NCBI GenBank assembly: GCA_030770535.1 | Contig: JASVEC010000007.1 | Span: forward strand, 434,001-498,000 | Length of the DNA: 64,000 nt | Direction: 5' to 3' | Source of the DNA: Batkoa obscura | Lineage: Eukaryota; Entomophthoromycota; Entomophthoromycetes; Entomophthorales; Batkoaceae | Shown here: positions 35,509-47,991 of the stretch, one piece after another | Numbering within the stretch: position 1 is the first letter of the stretch | How the letters are laid out: every line of letters starts with the position of its first letter | Notes under the pieces: model-generated | What the model was told of the DNA's origin: nothing | Database searches by the model: none | What the model saw: the letters and a program-made list of their open reading frames with translations, nothing else | Made by a program: the position numbers and the translations under genes

Positions 35509-37106
35509 ATGTTTTATTATCTACTATCGTTAGCTTTAATAGCACTTGTATCGGCCTATTACTTCATTAAAAATAGAGCTGATCCGAATCGTAACTTACC
35601 TTCTGTTAGTTTACCAAAGTTGCTTTATTACTTTATAAAACAGATACCATTACAAATCCGAGATAAAGATTTATTGCTGCCTTTGTTCCAACAGAATAAA
35701 TACATTAAATTTTGGTTTGGAAAATGGTTTATTATGGTAGCTGATTTGGAACTTATCAAAGCTATTTTAATGGATAGTCAAACGTTTATTAAGTTTAATC
35801 AAAATGAACAATTTAAAGAGATTGTTTCTTTAGATAAAAATATTGCCTCTATTGACGGTAATGATTGGAAAAGACATAAAAGAGTGATTAATCCAGCTTT
35901 TAAACGAGGATGGGAAATCGATACTTTTATTAAAATTGGTATTAAAATGATTCAATATATGAAATTAAATGAAGGTCAATTTGAACTTACTAAAGTATTA
36001 AAAAGCTCTACTTTAGATAGTTTAGGATTATCTATTTTCGATGTTGATTTTGATTCTATTTATAATGAAAGTAGCGAAATTGTTTCTCTTTATGTTAAAC
36101 TTATTGAAAGTCTAAATAATTTATGGATTATTTTGTTCCCCTTTTTAGAGAAATTACCTATCCCTTCTAGAATGCAATTAAAGAAGGATGCTGCTCGTTT
36201 TCGTCAATTGATTAAGTCGATCATTGATGATAAAAGAGAAGAGATTAAAGAAGATGGGATTGACGAAGTTAAATCTAGTTTATTAACTATGTTAATTCAG
36301 TCTTCAGATAAAGATAACAATGATTACTCAAATGGCTTAACAGATGAAGAAATTATTGTAAGTAATAACTTTGGTATATGAAGAGTAAGATATTAATTAT
36401 TTAGAATGATGTTATTATTTTTTTTATCGCTGGACATGACACTACTGCCCATACCTTATCTACTATTTTGTATTTGTTATCAAAAAACCAAGTAGGATTA
36501 TTATTATTATTATTATTGTTAAATGACTAATTATTATCCTATTAGAATATTCAAGATAAATTAAGAAATGAAGTCTATCAAGTACTAGGGGAAAAAGCAA
36601 ATAATATTAGCAAAAGCATTAAAATAACCCAAGAAGAATTAAATAAGATGATCTACTTAGAAGCAGTTATTATTGAAGGGATGAGAAACATACCAGTAGT
36701 ATCAGCATTAGCTAGACAAGCAAGCAAAGATTATTATTTTAATAATGAAATTTTGTTGAAGAAAGGTCAACCATTATTATTAAACTTTTCTTTAGCTATG
36801 AGTAACGAAAAGATGTTCAAATATCCAGAAGAATTTAATCCAGATCGCTTTTTAATAAAAAATGGAGATGGGAAGATTCAAATTAATAAGAAATTGACCA
36901 AAGACATGATTGGATTTAGCGTTGGACCACGTATGTGTATTGGAACTCAATTCTCTATTTTGGAGCAAAAGATCTTTTTGATTTTATTAATATTGAATTT
37001 CAAAATTGAATTACCTGATGATTCTATACATAAGGATTATCCGATCTTATCCACCTTTGGTCTTTCTAGCCCTCAGAATCTTAAACTGAATTTTATTCCA
37101 CTTTAA
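35509..37106 (+). CDS. cytochrome P450 monooxygenase
   Basis: Exons are 35509-36357, 36405-36491 and 36546-37106, giving 498 residues; the introns (47 and 54 nt) are both phase 0. An N-terminal membrane anchor (about residues 2-20) is followed by a basic stretch and prolines. The 87-nt middle exon encodes the I-helix oxygen-activation motif AGHDTT. Exon 3 carries the K-helix ExxR (EGMR), the PDRF motif and the heme-binding loop FSVGPRMCIG with its cysteine ligand. The C-helix WKRHKRVINPAF is also present. All key residues are kept, so it should be an active ER-bound monooxygenase needing a P450 reductase. Length is normal for the family. The substrate cannot be inferred. It stands alone in the IR2 spacer, with no other biosynthetic genes near it. 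Confidence 0.92.
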
Positions 37107-37761
37107 ATTCTATCCATAAATAAACAGCATGTTATATTACAATACATTATACACTTTAGATTAATATTTTTAATGTTTTTTTAGTTTTATTACAATGATT
37201 TAATTAACATAGTTGAAATTTGATTTATACACATAGTGACAAAACTTTAAGCTATCTATACTACCAGATAAAATTAATTTTGTGTTTGATTTTTAACTGT
37301 TTATTGCATTCTACCAATATCATAATCATTATGTCTTTTAGACTTTTATAGAGTTTGAATTTTAAACTAATATCTGTATTTTATTTGAACAATATTGAAT
37401 AACTTATTAGTAAAAGTATCAAAATATGGGATAATCAATACGAAAGGATATGTGTATATCAATATACAGCTCAGAACTAAGAATTTTATATTATACTATA
37501 GATATCCGTTACTTGCCAAGGCAAGAATACAAAAGAATAAGATATTATAAAATATTGCAAATAAACAAAGTATTAGAAAACTATGTAATATAATACTTAG
37601 TTAATCTTTATTTTGATGTTGGTTCTATACATATAGTTAAAATTAAGAGAATAATTAATTGAAAGGTGTTTATACTAGTTTTTCTATAACCTAATAAAAT
37701 CTACAAGCGTCAACACTTGTAATATAAAAAATGTACTTTTTAAGTTTCGTTACTCAAACTA
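37107..37761. other. 3' flank of P450
   Basis: AT-rich, no feature seen up to the inner edge of the right IR2 arm. Confidence 0.5.
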
Positions 37762-40484
37762 TTAAAAAATTATTCTAAAGGAAATATTAAATCTAATATG
37801 TGATTTATTTAAAGTAATATATATCTATAATAAACCTTTGATTTGAGTAAGAACATCACCATAATTTTTTTTAATATATCCTTTTGCAAGATTACCACTT
37901 TCTTTTAAAACTTGTTTACGAATTCCACTAAGTATTACTAGCTTTTCATCATATTCTTTATCTTTGTATTCATTAAGGATGATTTCATCTGCTGTAGGGC
38001 CTAAAATAGCATCGGTAGTAGCTGCCAAAACTAACCAGCATAGGGAATAGCAGAAAGACCAAGAGTAACAGCTGTTCTCATATAACCTAAAGCTTTGTTA
38101 TTATAGGCCATTTTGGAGGTGTTAATTAAAGGTAAATTTGTAAGACATGAAGCTAAAGCAGTGGCTTCATTGACTTTTTTAGATGAACCACAACGATAAC
38201 CACGATTGTCTTCATAATAATTAGGCCAAGGCCCACAGCCAGACTTAGTCTCTGAGTTTGGGATTAATTTGAAACATCTACTAAAATCATATTCCTTGGC
38301 AGCAGTCCGTAATACATCATTAGCTAAAAGACAAATTTTATCGATACCTAAGACATGATCATCAGACTGAATAGTTTGAGCATCCTTTTTATATAGACTA
38401 GTATTATTTAGAATCTTAGAAATAATACTTTCAGTCATTTTAATTTGAAAGACTTGACGATAATTTTGATCATCTGAGTGCAAATTGTTTAAAGGAATAA
38501 CAACGGATCTTAAACCTTGTCTTAAATCCACAGAAATATAATTAAAAGCTTCAATAGTAGGTGCAATATGTAAATAATCTCTCTCTTTGCTTGTATATGT
38601 GATATCGATTGTAAATAAATCTTTCATTAAATCAATTGAATCGGTAGTCCTTATTCGAAAAGCATCAGTACAGTATTGACGACATGTTACACAACAATCT
38701 TCAGGATCACGAAGACAACTCTTTCCTCGATACTACTCTTTTGAATCTTTATCCTTCCCTAATATTGGTACCCAATGATGTAAAGGGTGACAATTACGTT
38801 GATACTTTGAGGATATATCTAATTCGAACCATATTTTTTGATCGCTGATTTTATAACAGTCCTTATCTAAATAAGTTAACCCAAGGGGATTTTCACTTAA
38901 AGTAGTAGTAATAAACAGTAAGAATGGTAAAGCTCGAAACATTTGATTTTTTTTGTATATGGTTGATGTCTTTTTGCTTATCTTATATAGTTTTGTTTAT
39001 TACTTTATAAATTAAATCTAAAATGAATATTAACTATAGGTTGAAATGTTATTTTTGATTATCTAAGTTAATAATGAATACAACAATAGAGAATAAATAG
39101 ATACAATAGTTATGAAATAAATATCATGGTAACTTACTTATTGATATATTAAGATGCATTGATAGGCGCAACTTTATAAATATTTTTTCATACAATCTAT
39201 AGTTCACTCATAGTTTAATCTTTTTATTTGAATTTTATACCCTGTTAAAATATTATTTAGTCCTTTATTTTAAGTTTATTAAACTAATCAGCTCAAGTTC
39301 ATGCTAGATTGTCTTTGGCACTTTAGCTCTGAGCTACCTAATTTATTGTTGTTTGGCATTATTCAAATTATTCTAAAAGCATAGACGAGTTATGACTATT
39401 TCTAAAACGGTTATGATTATAATAAGAAATAAAAATAAAACAATTTAATTTGATCTCAACTTTCCAAGGTACTTATTATTTGTTTTTATTATATTATTAT
39501 AAAATATAATATTTATTAATGTTTTAATAGTAATATATAGTAGTATGGTTTTTTAAAGGCTCACTTTCAAAATGTAATTTATATTGAAGGGTAACTTTTA
39601 ATATTTTTAACATGATTTTTAAAATAAATGTCAAATAACAAATTTGTCACTTATTGATTGTGAACTATTAACTACGTTATTTCACTATGTTATTTTTAGA
39701 TTGATAGTTGTTCTTCAAAAGTATGTCTTTAAGATCTTTAATTTCCAAAACTATAAGAATAAAATCTCATAAAAAGAAAAAGAATTGCATAAACAAGCAT
39801 AACAATATTCAATGAAAAGCGCTAATTAGAACTCTGGTAGCTTCTTCTGATGATATCAATCTCATATAAAAACTAATTAATAGCAATTACAAATAAATCA
39901 TGGTTTTGATAAAGTTATTTATGTTATAGTATAAAAGTATCCGTTATTTTAAAAGTATAACTAGTTCAAATATTAATTTGAACAACAAATTATTCTCAGA
40001 TCTTTTATCAAATCCCTTCAATATATTATATTATTCCTTATAATAATTTTATCCAAAAGTTAACATTATTTAGCCTAACACTGAGGCTAAGGAATAACTT
40101 TCTTTAGCTATTAATAGACCATATAGATGGTCTTTACCTTAGTCAAGTCTATAGCTCTAACATTTATAACTTTATTGACTGTCTCACTTACTACACTTTT
40201 AGCGACAGTAACTATCGAAGTAATAAACATTTCAAGCTGCTAACGCTTTAGCTTTTTAGGATTGAAATTAGGTCTATGAAGAGATGAATAGTATGTTTAA
40301 AGTTAAAAGTTAGATAGAAAGAAAATTGCATATTTTTTAGAGAACACTATCTATTAATGAAAGATGGTTTAAATGAATTATATAAATTATTCCGAAAGGT
40401 TTAGAAAAAATTTAGAAATTTTGAAATAAACATTAATTATTTATTCTCTAATAATAACGCAATTAGATGATTGCAAATGAATGT
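37762..40484 (-). repeat. IR2 right arm, about 2.7-kb inverted repeat
   Basis: Reverse complement of 21742-24532, including the secreted-protein gene and its 5' flank, at high identity. It is shorter mainly because of one indel of about 80 bp near its outer end. Confidence 0.9.
37825..38942 (-). pseudogene. broken copy of the secreted 372-residue protein gene
   Basis: Nearly identical in sequence to 23351-24469, but the frame is interrupted by a small number of breaks. The signal-peptide region and TATA region are still recognisable. The high identity to the intact gene indicates recent duplication, and the damage is recent too. It is recorded as a fossil only. Confidence 0.85.
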
Positions 40485-41169
40485 AAAATAGCAGCTGGTA
40501 ACATCTTTACAAATTGATAGTGATGTTTTTTTTAATTTTTTGAGAGAACTTCCAAGTGGTAAAATTAATTAACGATAAAAAGAATTAAGGAAGAGCAGCT
40601 ATTCACAATGTCAGAGTATCTCTATCCTTAAAGTTTTTGTCCAACCTAATTTTAGCAAGATCAAAATCAGTCTCTCATGCAATACACCATTCTATAAGAA
40701 TAGAGTGGACTAAAGGGACTGACTTTCTGCTGAAAAATAAAGGTTCGTATGGATTTTATAGGCGGTCAATATAACAGAGAGATTGAAGCAAGCTAAGAGG
40801 GTAGGATAAAAATCCTATAGGCAACTAATCATATCATACATATCAAGCAAGAAGTTATGTAGGCTATAACTAATAACTGAAATATAATGGTACCATAAGG
40901 TATTAATTTTAGAGGTGAATAACAATATTTGGTAGAAACTTTAGGTTTATTACAAAAAGGGCAGCTGGATTCAACTTCAGATTTATATAGATGAATAGCT
41001 ATTCTATTGAAAAAAGCCTGATTAGCAAGTCACCAGGCTAGTGCTAAACGTTCATTACTCAACTATTTAAACTCAAGTCATTCAAAATAAGTAAAAAGAC
41101 GGGGAGATGAAGTGGTTTACGCAAGATTAGGTACTGATCTTTATTTGACCCTTTTCAATAGAAGTATTT

Positions 41170-41269
41170 GGGAATGTTTTTTTTTGGTTTCATCACTTTT
41201 CCCTTTCTTTAAGCGTTATTTGAATGGAGAAGCTGTTAGTAAAATTCTTAAGCAGAAGAATTCATTCCC
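41170..41269 (+). mobile_element. GGGGATG MITE, copy 21
   Basis: Ends GGGAATG...CATTCCC, a matched pair of changes. Flanked by ATTT on both sides, which supports a 4-bp duplication. Confidence 0.88.
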
Positions 41270-41644
41270 ATTTTTTGAAAAATAAAATCTAAACAAAGCA
41301 TTAATATTAATCTAAATAAGAAACACTGAAATACGCAAAAATATTGTAAAATTATGTCAATAGTTAGTTTTCAATAATACTCGTTAATATAAGTTTATTT
41401 GTTTGAATATTTACAAAAAATAAACCATTCAAACTAATTTTTGGTGATTATACATAATATTAAAAATGTTAATAGTTATTAAAAAAACATACTTATTCGT
41501 CATCTTAATAAATTAGTTTAATTATAATAAAAGCAATAAGATGGTTATAGTAATTTGTAATATTCTTTTTTTATATTTATCAGGTAGGCCTGAGCATTTT
41601 TCATCTAATTTATTACAGATTCTACTGCTTCTTCTAATTCCAAT

Positions 41645-42111
41645 TGTGGAATCTGGTACTCAGTGATTGGAGTCAGTAGGAGCTATTGCCTAGTTGACTA
41701 TACTTTAAGTTGAAAGATCTTAGTTTATGTAACTAAGATAGACTTGGATCATAAAGAATAGCACGTAATAGGCTACAGACTATGTAAAACAAATAGAATA
41801 GACAATACCACTGTAAAATCTACGTAAAACACTGTTAAAAAAATTCAGTGGCTTTATTAAATGTACGAGATATCAGGGAAGTAATTCAGTAAAAAAGCCT
41901 CGAGCTACTATACTCTAAAATCTCTTTTATGCTCTGACAAGTACAAATATCAAAATGAGAAGATAACATTCTTTGAGATGAAGCTAGAAATTCTCATAGC
42001 AAATCAAACTAAGAGCATGGAATTGATTGTCTCTGAACTCGAGAATATAACAACTTAAGTGATTATTATGCTATAATCAATCATGGAGCTGAAAAAACGA
42101 TATTTTACACA
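41645..42111. mobile_element. TGTGAAAT TIR element, copy B (467 bp)
   Basis: Same family as 12095-12558, slightly more diverged at the ends (TGTGGAATC..., ...TTTTACACA). Confidence 0.78.
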
Positions 42112-42422
42112 ATGTAGGATTTAAATACTCTACATAATTAGGTTTCATTAGTTACTTTGGCTTCTAAAATTGTTGTAGCAACATCAGAAAGGAAGATAAT
42201 GATGAATGATATAGCAGCTTAGGATTTTATTTTTTACAATTTTAATGATATTTAAATATTATATTGATAAAAAAATTATAGATTGACTTTTTTTATACTT
42301 TCAAAGTAATAGAGTCTCCCTATGATTTATTAATAAATAATATTGACAAAAATAATAGCTAAAAACCAATACTTTATTGCTTTAATACCCACTAATGATT
42401 TGGCTACACATTAAATAGATAT

Positions 42423-42520
42423 GGGGATGTATTTTCGTGTTTAAGAATTTTACTAAAAAAAATTCCGCTTAAATAGCGCTTAAAAAATGGAAAAATAATG
42501 AAGTCAAAAAAAACACTCTC
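42423..42520 (-). mobile_element. GGGGATG MITE, copy 22
   Basis: ATAT flanks on both sides. The right end is ACACTCTC. Confidence 0.87.
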
Positions 42521-42909
42521 ATATAATCTTTTTTATAATATATTAACAAAGAAGAAAATCAAAAAAGTTTTTTTGAATCTTAGTTGAAAATAAGCTAATT
42601 ATAGTAAGCAATAATTGTTTCATCTAATATCTAATATCATCTAAATAAGTGTGATACGTAACACAACAATTAAAAATGAAATAAATTTGATTTTATTATA
42701 ATAGAAATTATGTTTATAAAATGAATACCTTTAATTATAGTTATTTTATTATATTTATGTATTAAAGAAATATATATTATTATTCATTTTATTACAATAG
42801 TATCAATAATTAATCGGGTCAAACCATTCTATAAAATCATTAACTTGTTATAAACTTCGCTTTGATTTATTTTATTTGATTATTTTATAATTATTTCACT
42901 TTATTAAAT

Positions 42910-43006
42910 GGGGATATATTTTGGTGTTTAAGAATTTTCCTAACAATTTTTCCACTTAAATAGTGCTTAAGAAATGGAAAAGTAATGAAGCCAAAAAAAT
43001 ATCCCC
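42910..43006 (-). mobile_element. GGGGATG MITE, copy 23
   Basis: Ends GGGGATA...TATCCCC, flanked by AAAT on both sides. Confidence 0.9.
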
Positions 43007-43813
43007 AAATATTGACCAATAATCAAACGCAAAAGCTAAAATTCAAACAGCAGTATAAAGTACTATTTTCAGGTGGAAACAATACTCATAAGTATAGCGT
43101 TACGTTAATTAATATTTAAATTAAAAATTATTGATAAACAATATATAGTCATTGTATAATAATTTCGTTAAATTGTAATCATTAATATTCGAAACAAACA
43201 TTTTTAATCATTTACTTAATGAAGTAATACTCAAAATCGATAATTTTATTTCAATTTTAAAATATCAAAATTTATGAATAATACACTTCCAATTTAAATA
43301 AATACATAATTAGGCATAATCTAATTTGAGTATTTTTAGTAATTAAGATCCAATTTTATCATTTGTTATAATTTCTCAATTTATATCTTTATTTATAGTT
43401 TTCTAAAAACTAAGTTTTGTTTTAAATAACTTTGGTTTATCACATTGATCAAGTCAATAGTTACATTTGCTATTTATAATACAATTATGAATTATGGAAT
43501 ATTTTACGAAAACAAAATTATTAAAAGTGTTCTAATTTAAAATTCTGAAACCAAGGATTAAGTGACGCAACAAAATTTAAAAAATCAAATTTGATAAAAT
43601 GAATTTAAGTGATAATTACTAATTATAGAAAAGTGTCAACAATTTCGGGTTTTAGATATAATATATTCAAAAAAGGTTAAAGGCTTTTCTTATTAATAAA
43701 TACTCAGTATTTTTCAATCTTCTTTTATGATACTGAAACTAATTCAATAACAAACAATGATATTTCATGCTTGTAATAGTGTATAATAAACCAAGCCTGT
43801 AAATCAATAAGGG

Positions 43814-43820
43814 TATATAA
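43814..43820 (+). promoter_or_regulatory. TATA box of peptide copy 2
   Basis: GGGTATATAAAC lies 54 bp upstream of the ATG. Confidence 0.6.
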
Positions 43821-43873
43821 ACAAAAGAAATTAGTAAAATCAAATTATCAAAAACATTAAGTGTCTTCAAAAG

Positions 43874-44116
43874 ATGAAATTTCAATCTACGCTATTAATT
43901 GCCATCGCTTCTCTCTCCATTGTTATTGCTGCTGCCCCAGAAGCCAATATAGCTGCTGAGATCCAGGCCTGTGGAGCTGCGGGTTCATGTAAAGGAATTG
44001 GTGGCGGAAAACTATGTAATGATCGTTGTAAGAAATGTTCTGGTCCAACTGGACCTTATAAAAAAGGAGATTGTTGTGGTTGGGGCTGGTTAACTTGTTG
44101 TTGTTATTATGAATAA
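43874..44116 (+). CDS. small secreted ten-cysteine peptide, copy 2
   Basis: Single exon, 80 residues. It is nearly identical to copy 1 at 25641; signal peptide and all ten cysteines are the same. Differences are confined to the loop before the CC pair (GPTGPYKKGDCCGWGW here, GPSGRYKKGECCGLGW there). Even the leader just before the ATG (GTGTCTTCAAAA) is shared with copy 1, so these two are recent duplicates. A TATA box lies 54 bp upstream. The loop change replaces an arginine with proline and alters charge next to the cysteine core. The function is unknown. Confidence 0.9.
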   Translation: MKFQSTLLIAIASLSIVIAAAPEANIAAEIQACGAAGSCKGIGGGKLCNDRCKKCSGPTGPYKKGDCCGWGWLTCCCYYE

Positions 44117-45584
44117 AGTTGAAGGGTTTAAGTTAATAAAGAATGATTTTATTGAAACTATTTTTGTCTTTAAATGATTTTATTGTGGTGTGTTTATCAC
44201 TATAATTTGTAAAAGGATGAGTTTTGTTAATTAAAACTTTATGAAGCTATTAGTCGTAATTATATATTTATCAAATTGTGTCTATTAAAATGCTATTATT
44301 TTGATATAAATACAAGATAAACAAATAAAACTTATAGTACTCAAATTTAAAAATAATTATAAGTGATAAGTAAAAACAAAAAATCTAGTGAATCTTTTAA
44401 ACTAGTTATTACAGTATATTAGCAAAAAAAGTATGCTAAATAATAATGGAATTAAACTATATGGTAGTTGATTTTAATTAGAGAAGTATTTTAAAAGCTT
44501 TTAATAAAGGTATATAAAATCACTTCAAATGAAATTGAAAGCCTAATAAGATGCGAATACTTTTTTTGATTCATTATGAATTTAACAAAGCTTTAATAAA
44601 TTAAGGCTGGGAAAATAGCATAAGTTGAATGTGAACTAACCTATAATATAATGTTAATACATTTGAAAGTAGGAACTGGGTAACTATGTATAACATTAAA
44701 CTATTTAAGACTTAAGTGGCTATTCCAAAATTATAAAAAAGAGAAGCAAATATTTCCATATGTATGCTCAATGATGTAGTGCTTAAATTTAGATATTGTT
44801 TCTTGATTTTGATTTCGAATATAGGAAATATATTTCCACTTTGAAATGGATACAGTAACAACTATAAGACCATCCCATGATTTATAAGTTTTTGAATACT
44901 AAAATGAAACCTTATTCATTTTTAAGCCTGTTTAATTTATATAATTATAACTACTGATTTAGCTTTATTAGAATATATCTGCTTACTTTTAATAGTGTGA
45001 TTTGTGTATTTTGTTTGGTAAATTTATGTAGAAGCTGTCGAATATAAACTAATTTTTTAATTTTTCTTATTCGTATGCTTAAAATAAAAGTAATTTCATA
45101 TTAAATACTTCGATCTACTAACATTTAACTATATAATGATACAAAGCAAATATGTATACAAACTTTTATCATTTATGTTTGACAGCTTATTCCATAAATT
45201 GACTAATAGGTGTTCCAACTTCAAATTACAATCCTAAGAATTGTGACATAACTCAGTTAAAAAAGTCAAATAAGTGAAATCAGAAAGATAGTTACTAGGT
45301 TTAGTAAAGTGCTAAAAAAAACTTCGGGATTTTGATTCTAGTGTCCTCTAAAAAAGGGTAAAAACTTTCATATTAACAAGAGGTAGAGGACTAATGTCTA
45401 TTATTAATGATAATGATAGTAAGTCCTTTAAACAGTAAATAAGACTATTTTTAATAGGTTAAGGATTCAAATAAAGTAGATAATAAATACTAACAAAAAA
45501 ATATTATTCTAACAATTAAATAATTTAATGCTCTAATAATTCAATTATGACAGGTTAATAAAAATTACCTCAATACAGATAAAG
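44117..45584. other. AT-rich intergenic stretch
   Basis: No gene, MITE or RNA recognised between the two peptide genes. Confidence 0.5.
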
Positions 45585-45594
45585 TATATAAATA
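45585..45594 (+). promoter_or_regulatory. TATA box of peptide copy 3
   Basis: GTATATAAATA lies 49 bp upstream of the ATG. Confidence 0.6.
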
Positions 45595-45642
45595 AAGGAA
45601 AATTACTATCTATTAATCATAAAAGTAATATTATAAAAAAGA

Positions 45643-45885
45643 ATGAAATTCCAAACCACTTTATTATTCGCTATTGCTTCCCTTTCCGTCATCCTTGCGG
45701 CTGCTCCAGAAGGTAAAATAGCTAGTGAGATTCAAGAATGTGGTGCCGCTGGATCATGTAAAGCGCCAGCAGGAGCTAGATTATGTAACGATCGTTGTAA
45801 GAGATGTTCAGGCCCATCGGGTAGATATAAGAAAGGTGAATGTTGTGGTCTTTTATGGTTAACCTGCTGTTGTTATTATGAATAA
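45643..45885 (+). CDS. small secreted ten-cysteine peptide, copy 3
   Basis: Single exon, 80 residues. It is the more diverged member: the signal peptide differs at a few positions, and KAPAGARLCNDRCKRC replaces KGIGGGKLCNDRCKKC. The ten-cysteine pattern and the terminal TCCCYYE are unchanged. The retained spacing with variable loops is what is expected of a secreted peptide family under selection for its disulfide core. It lies 1.5 kb downstream of copy 2 on the same strand, so the pair is probably a tandem duplication. Confidence 0.9.
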   Translation: MKFQTTLLFAIASLSVILAAAPEGKIASEIQECGAAGSCKAPAGARLCNDRCKRCSGPSGRYKKGECCGLLWLTCCCYYE

Positions 45886-46498
45886 ATTTTTTTAAGAGGT
45901 TATAAATGATGTTATGTATTAAACTATTTTCATTTTCCATCGAAAGTGATGGCTTGGATACCAATTATTATACTGCTGGTTCAATCTGTTGAGTCTTTAG
46001 TTAAATCATAGTAAATAAAAATTTACTAAGTTAAATATCTATTGGTTATAAACCTTAAAAAAACCAATATGAAAGTTTCTATTAGTACTTTAGTATCTTC
46101 AATTATCAGTTTTACTTTTATAATGACAAGGTGGCTTCAAGTTTTTGACTTCAGTAGAAGTCAATTTAAAGTAAAATTTATAATATCCAAATACCAAAAG
46201 CTATGATATATGAAAATATAGAAAATAAAGATACATCAAGTACATTACTTATGCTAAGCCTTGAAACTTTTTATTTAAAAGCTACTATCACTTAAATATT
46301 AGTTAAACTATGCAATATGTATGTAATGTTAATAGACAGATAGTTACAATGATTGCGCATTAATTTAGTAAAACAACAAAAGATATCTTAGAAACTATAT
46401 ATACAATTTAGCTATAGTTCTAGAATTTACATGTTCAATTTTTAATATTTTAATTTTAGGTATACCAACCCATAGATTATAATTTTTAAACACTATAT
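45886..46498. other. intergenic stretch
   Basis: 3' flank of peptide copy 3. Nothing recognised. Confidence 0.5.
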
Positions 46499-46595
46499 GG
46501 GGATATTTTTTTAGCTTCATTACTTTTTCCATCTTTTAAGCACTATTGAATAGAAAATTTGTTAGTAAAATTCTTGGACATAAAAATACATCCCC
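46499..46595 (+). mobile_element. GGGGATG MITE, copy 24
   Basis: ATAT flanks on both sides. It sits at the 3' end of the decayed hydrolase gene. Confidence 0.85.
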
Positions 46596-47027
46596 ATATA
46601 AAAATTTGTTATTAGCCCTACAACATTTTAATGGAAACTGGATTCATTCCTTATTAAATACTTTCAAATGCTCTTTGAAAACAGTACAAAGCGAAGCAAC
46701 AGCTCTTCCCTCACTTGGCATGACAGTATGCTGTGCATTCATGACATGAGTGAAAGAAAACTTGTATTCGGGGAAATATCGAATACAGCCACCACCGATT
46801 TCACCCTAGTCATAGGAAGATACATCTGAGTACTCTCCAATCTCTTTACATCTAAACACCCTAATACCTCCTTTAGTTATCTCTGCTTCTCTAAGCATTG
46901 GTACATCGGTTGTTTTAATGCCTTCACTTATTGCTCCTTTTATCTCAAACTCACTTATAAATCTTTTATGATGTGATATTCGTTCATTAGCAAAGATAGT
47001 ACTTATAGTAGCAAGCTAAACTCAATA

Positions 47028-47126
47028 GGGGATATTTTTTTGGCTTCATCACTTTTTGTACCTTTTAAGCGCTATTTCATCTGAAAAATTTGTTAGTAAA
47101 ATTCTTAAATATAAAAATACATTCCC
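47028..47126 (+). mobile_element. GGGGATG MITE, copy 25
   Basis: Left end GGGGATA, right end ACATTCCC. Inside the decayed hydrolase gene. The flanks differ. Confidence 0.82.
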
Positions 47127-47892
47127 GTAAGTTAATCAAAATTTTTAAAAATACAATGATCTTACCGATTTCGCGTTACTGTGATCATTAAAAATAGAAG
47201 ATTCAATGGCCTTAAGATCAGCAGTATTGGGAAAACCTCAGTTTTTTGATACTTTTGAACGAGGTGTTTTGTTTAAACTTGAATCTTTTTAATGACACTT
47301 TTATCATACTTAATAGCCTTATTTCCAATCACCCGCTCAGGTAAAAAAAGAGTTGAGATGTCTAAGATAGGATGATTATACTATCTTGCTCTTCGATGAC
47401 TATTTGATTCTTCTAATCCTAAATAAAATTTCATGTTATACCTCGAATTAATTTATTTTTTAAATAATTGTCCAATGCTACGCCTTTTTTTATCAACTAT
47501 TCTTACAATTTCATTAAGAATTAACTCTCTTGTTACACCATGGCATCATCGTACCCTTTTACCGTCATACCATATGGTGTATTAGAAATAATAGTTTTAA
47601 GTTTAGTTGTGTAATACTTCCCCATAGGTTGGTTTTGGATTCATTAGAAAGGATACTCTTCCTTCATGTTATAGTAAATCAGCGATTGCCACTTCTCCTT
47701 CATTACCATTGCCAAACTCAGGCCAATATGTACTTATCTTTTCATTATAATCAAGTAGTCCTTGATCTACTAGTCTAGTAATAACAGCACTTACCTCTAA
47801 ACTAAGTATCAAAACAAGCTCAATATTTTGAAAATAAAATTACTATAAATTTTGAAGATGAAAATACTATGTTCAAAGTGAATGAAGTATAT

Positions 47893-47991
47893 GGGGATAT
47901 ATTTTTGTATTTAAGAATTTTACTAATAATTTTTCCACTCAAATAGCGCTTAAAAGATGGAAAAAGTAATGAAGCCAAAAAAAACACTCCC
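47893..47991 (-). mobile_element. GGGGATG MITE, copy 26
   Basis: ATAT flanks. It separates the N-terminal fragment of the decayed hydrolase gene from the rest. Confidence 0.86.

Larger units (their letters stand above)
40485..43813. other. repeat-rich stretch without genes
   Basis: Contains one 467-bp TIR element and three MITEs. Between 40500 and 41160 the sequence is less AT-rich and has broken coding-like segments that I cannot assign. Confidence 0.5.
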
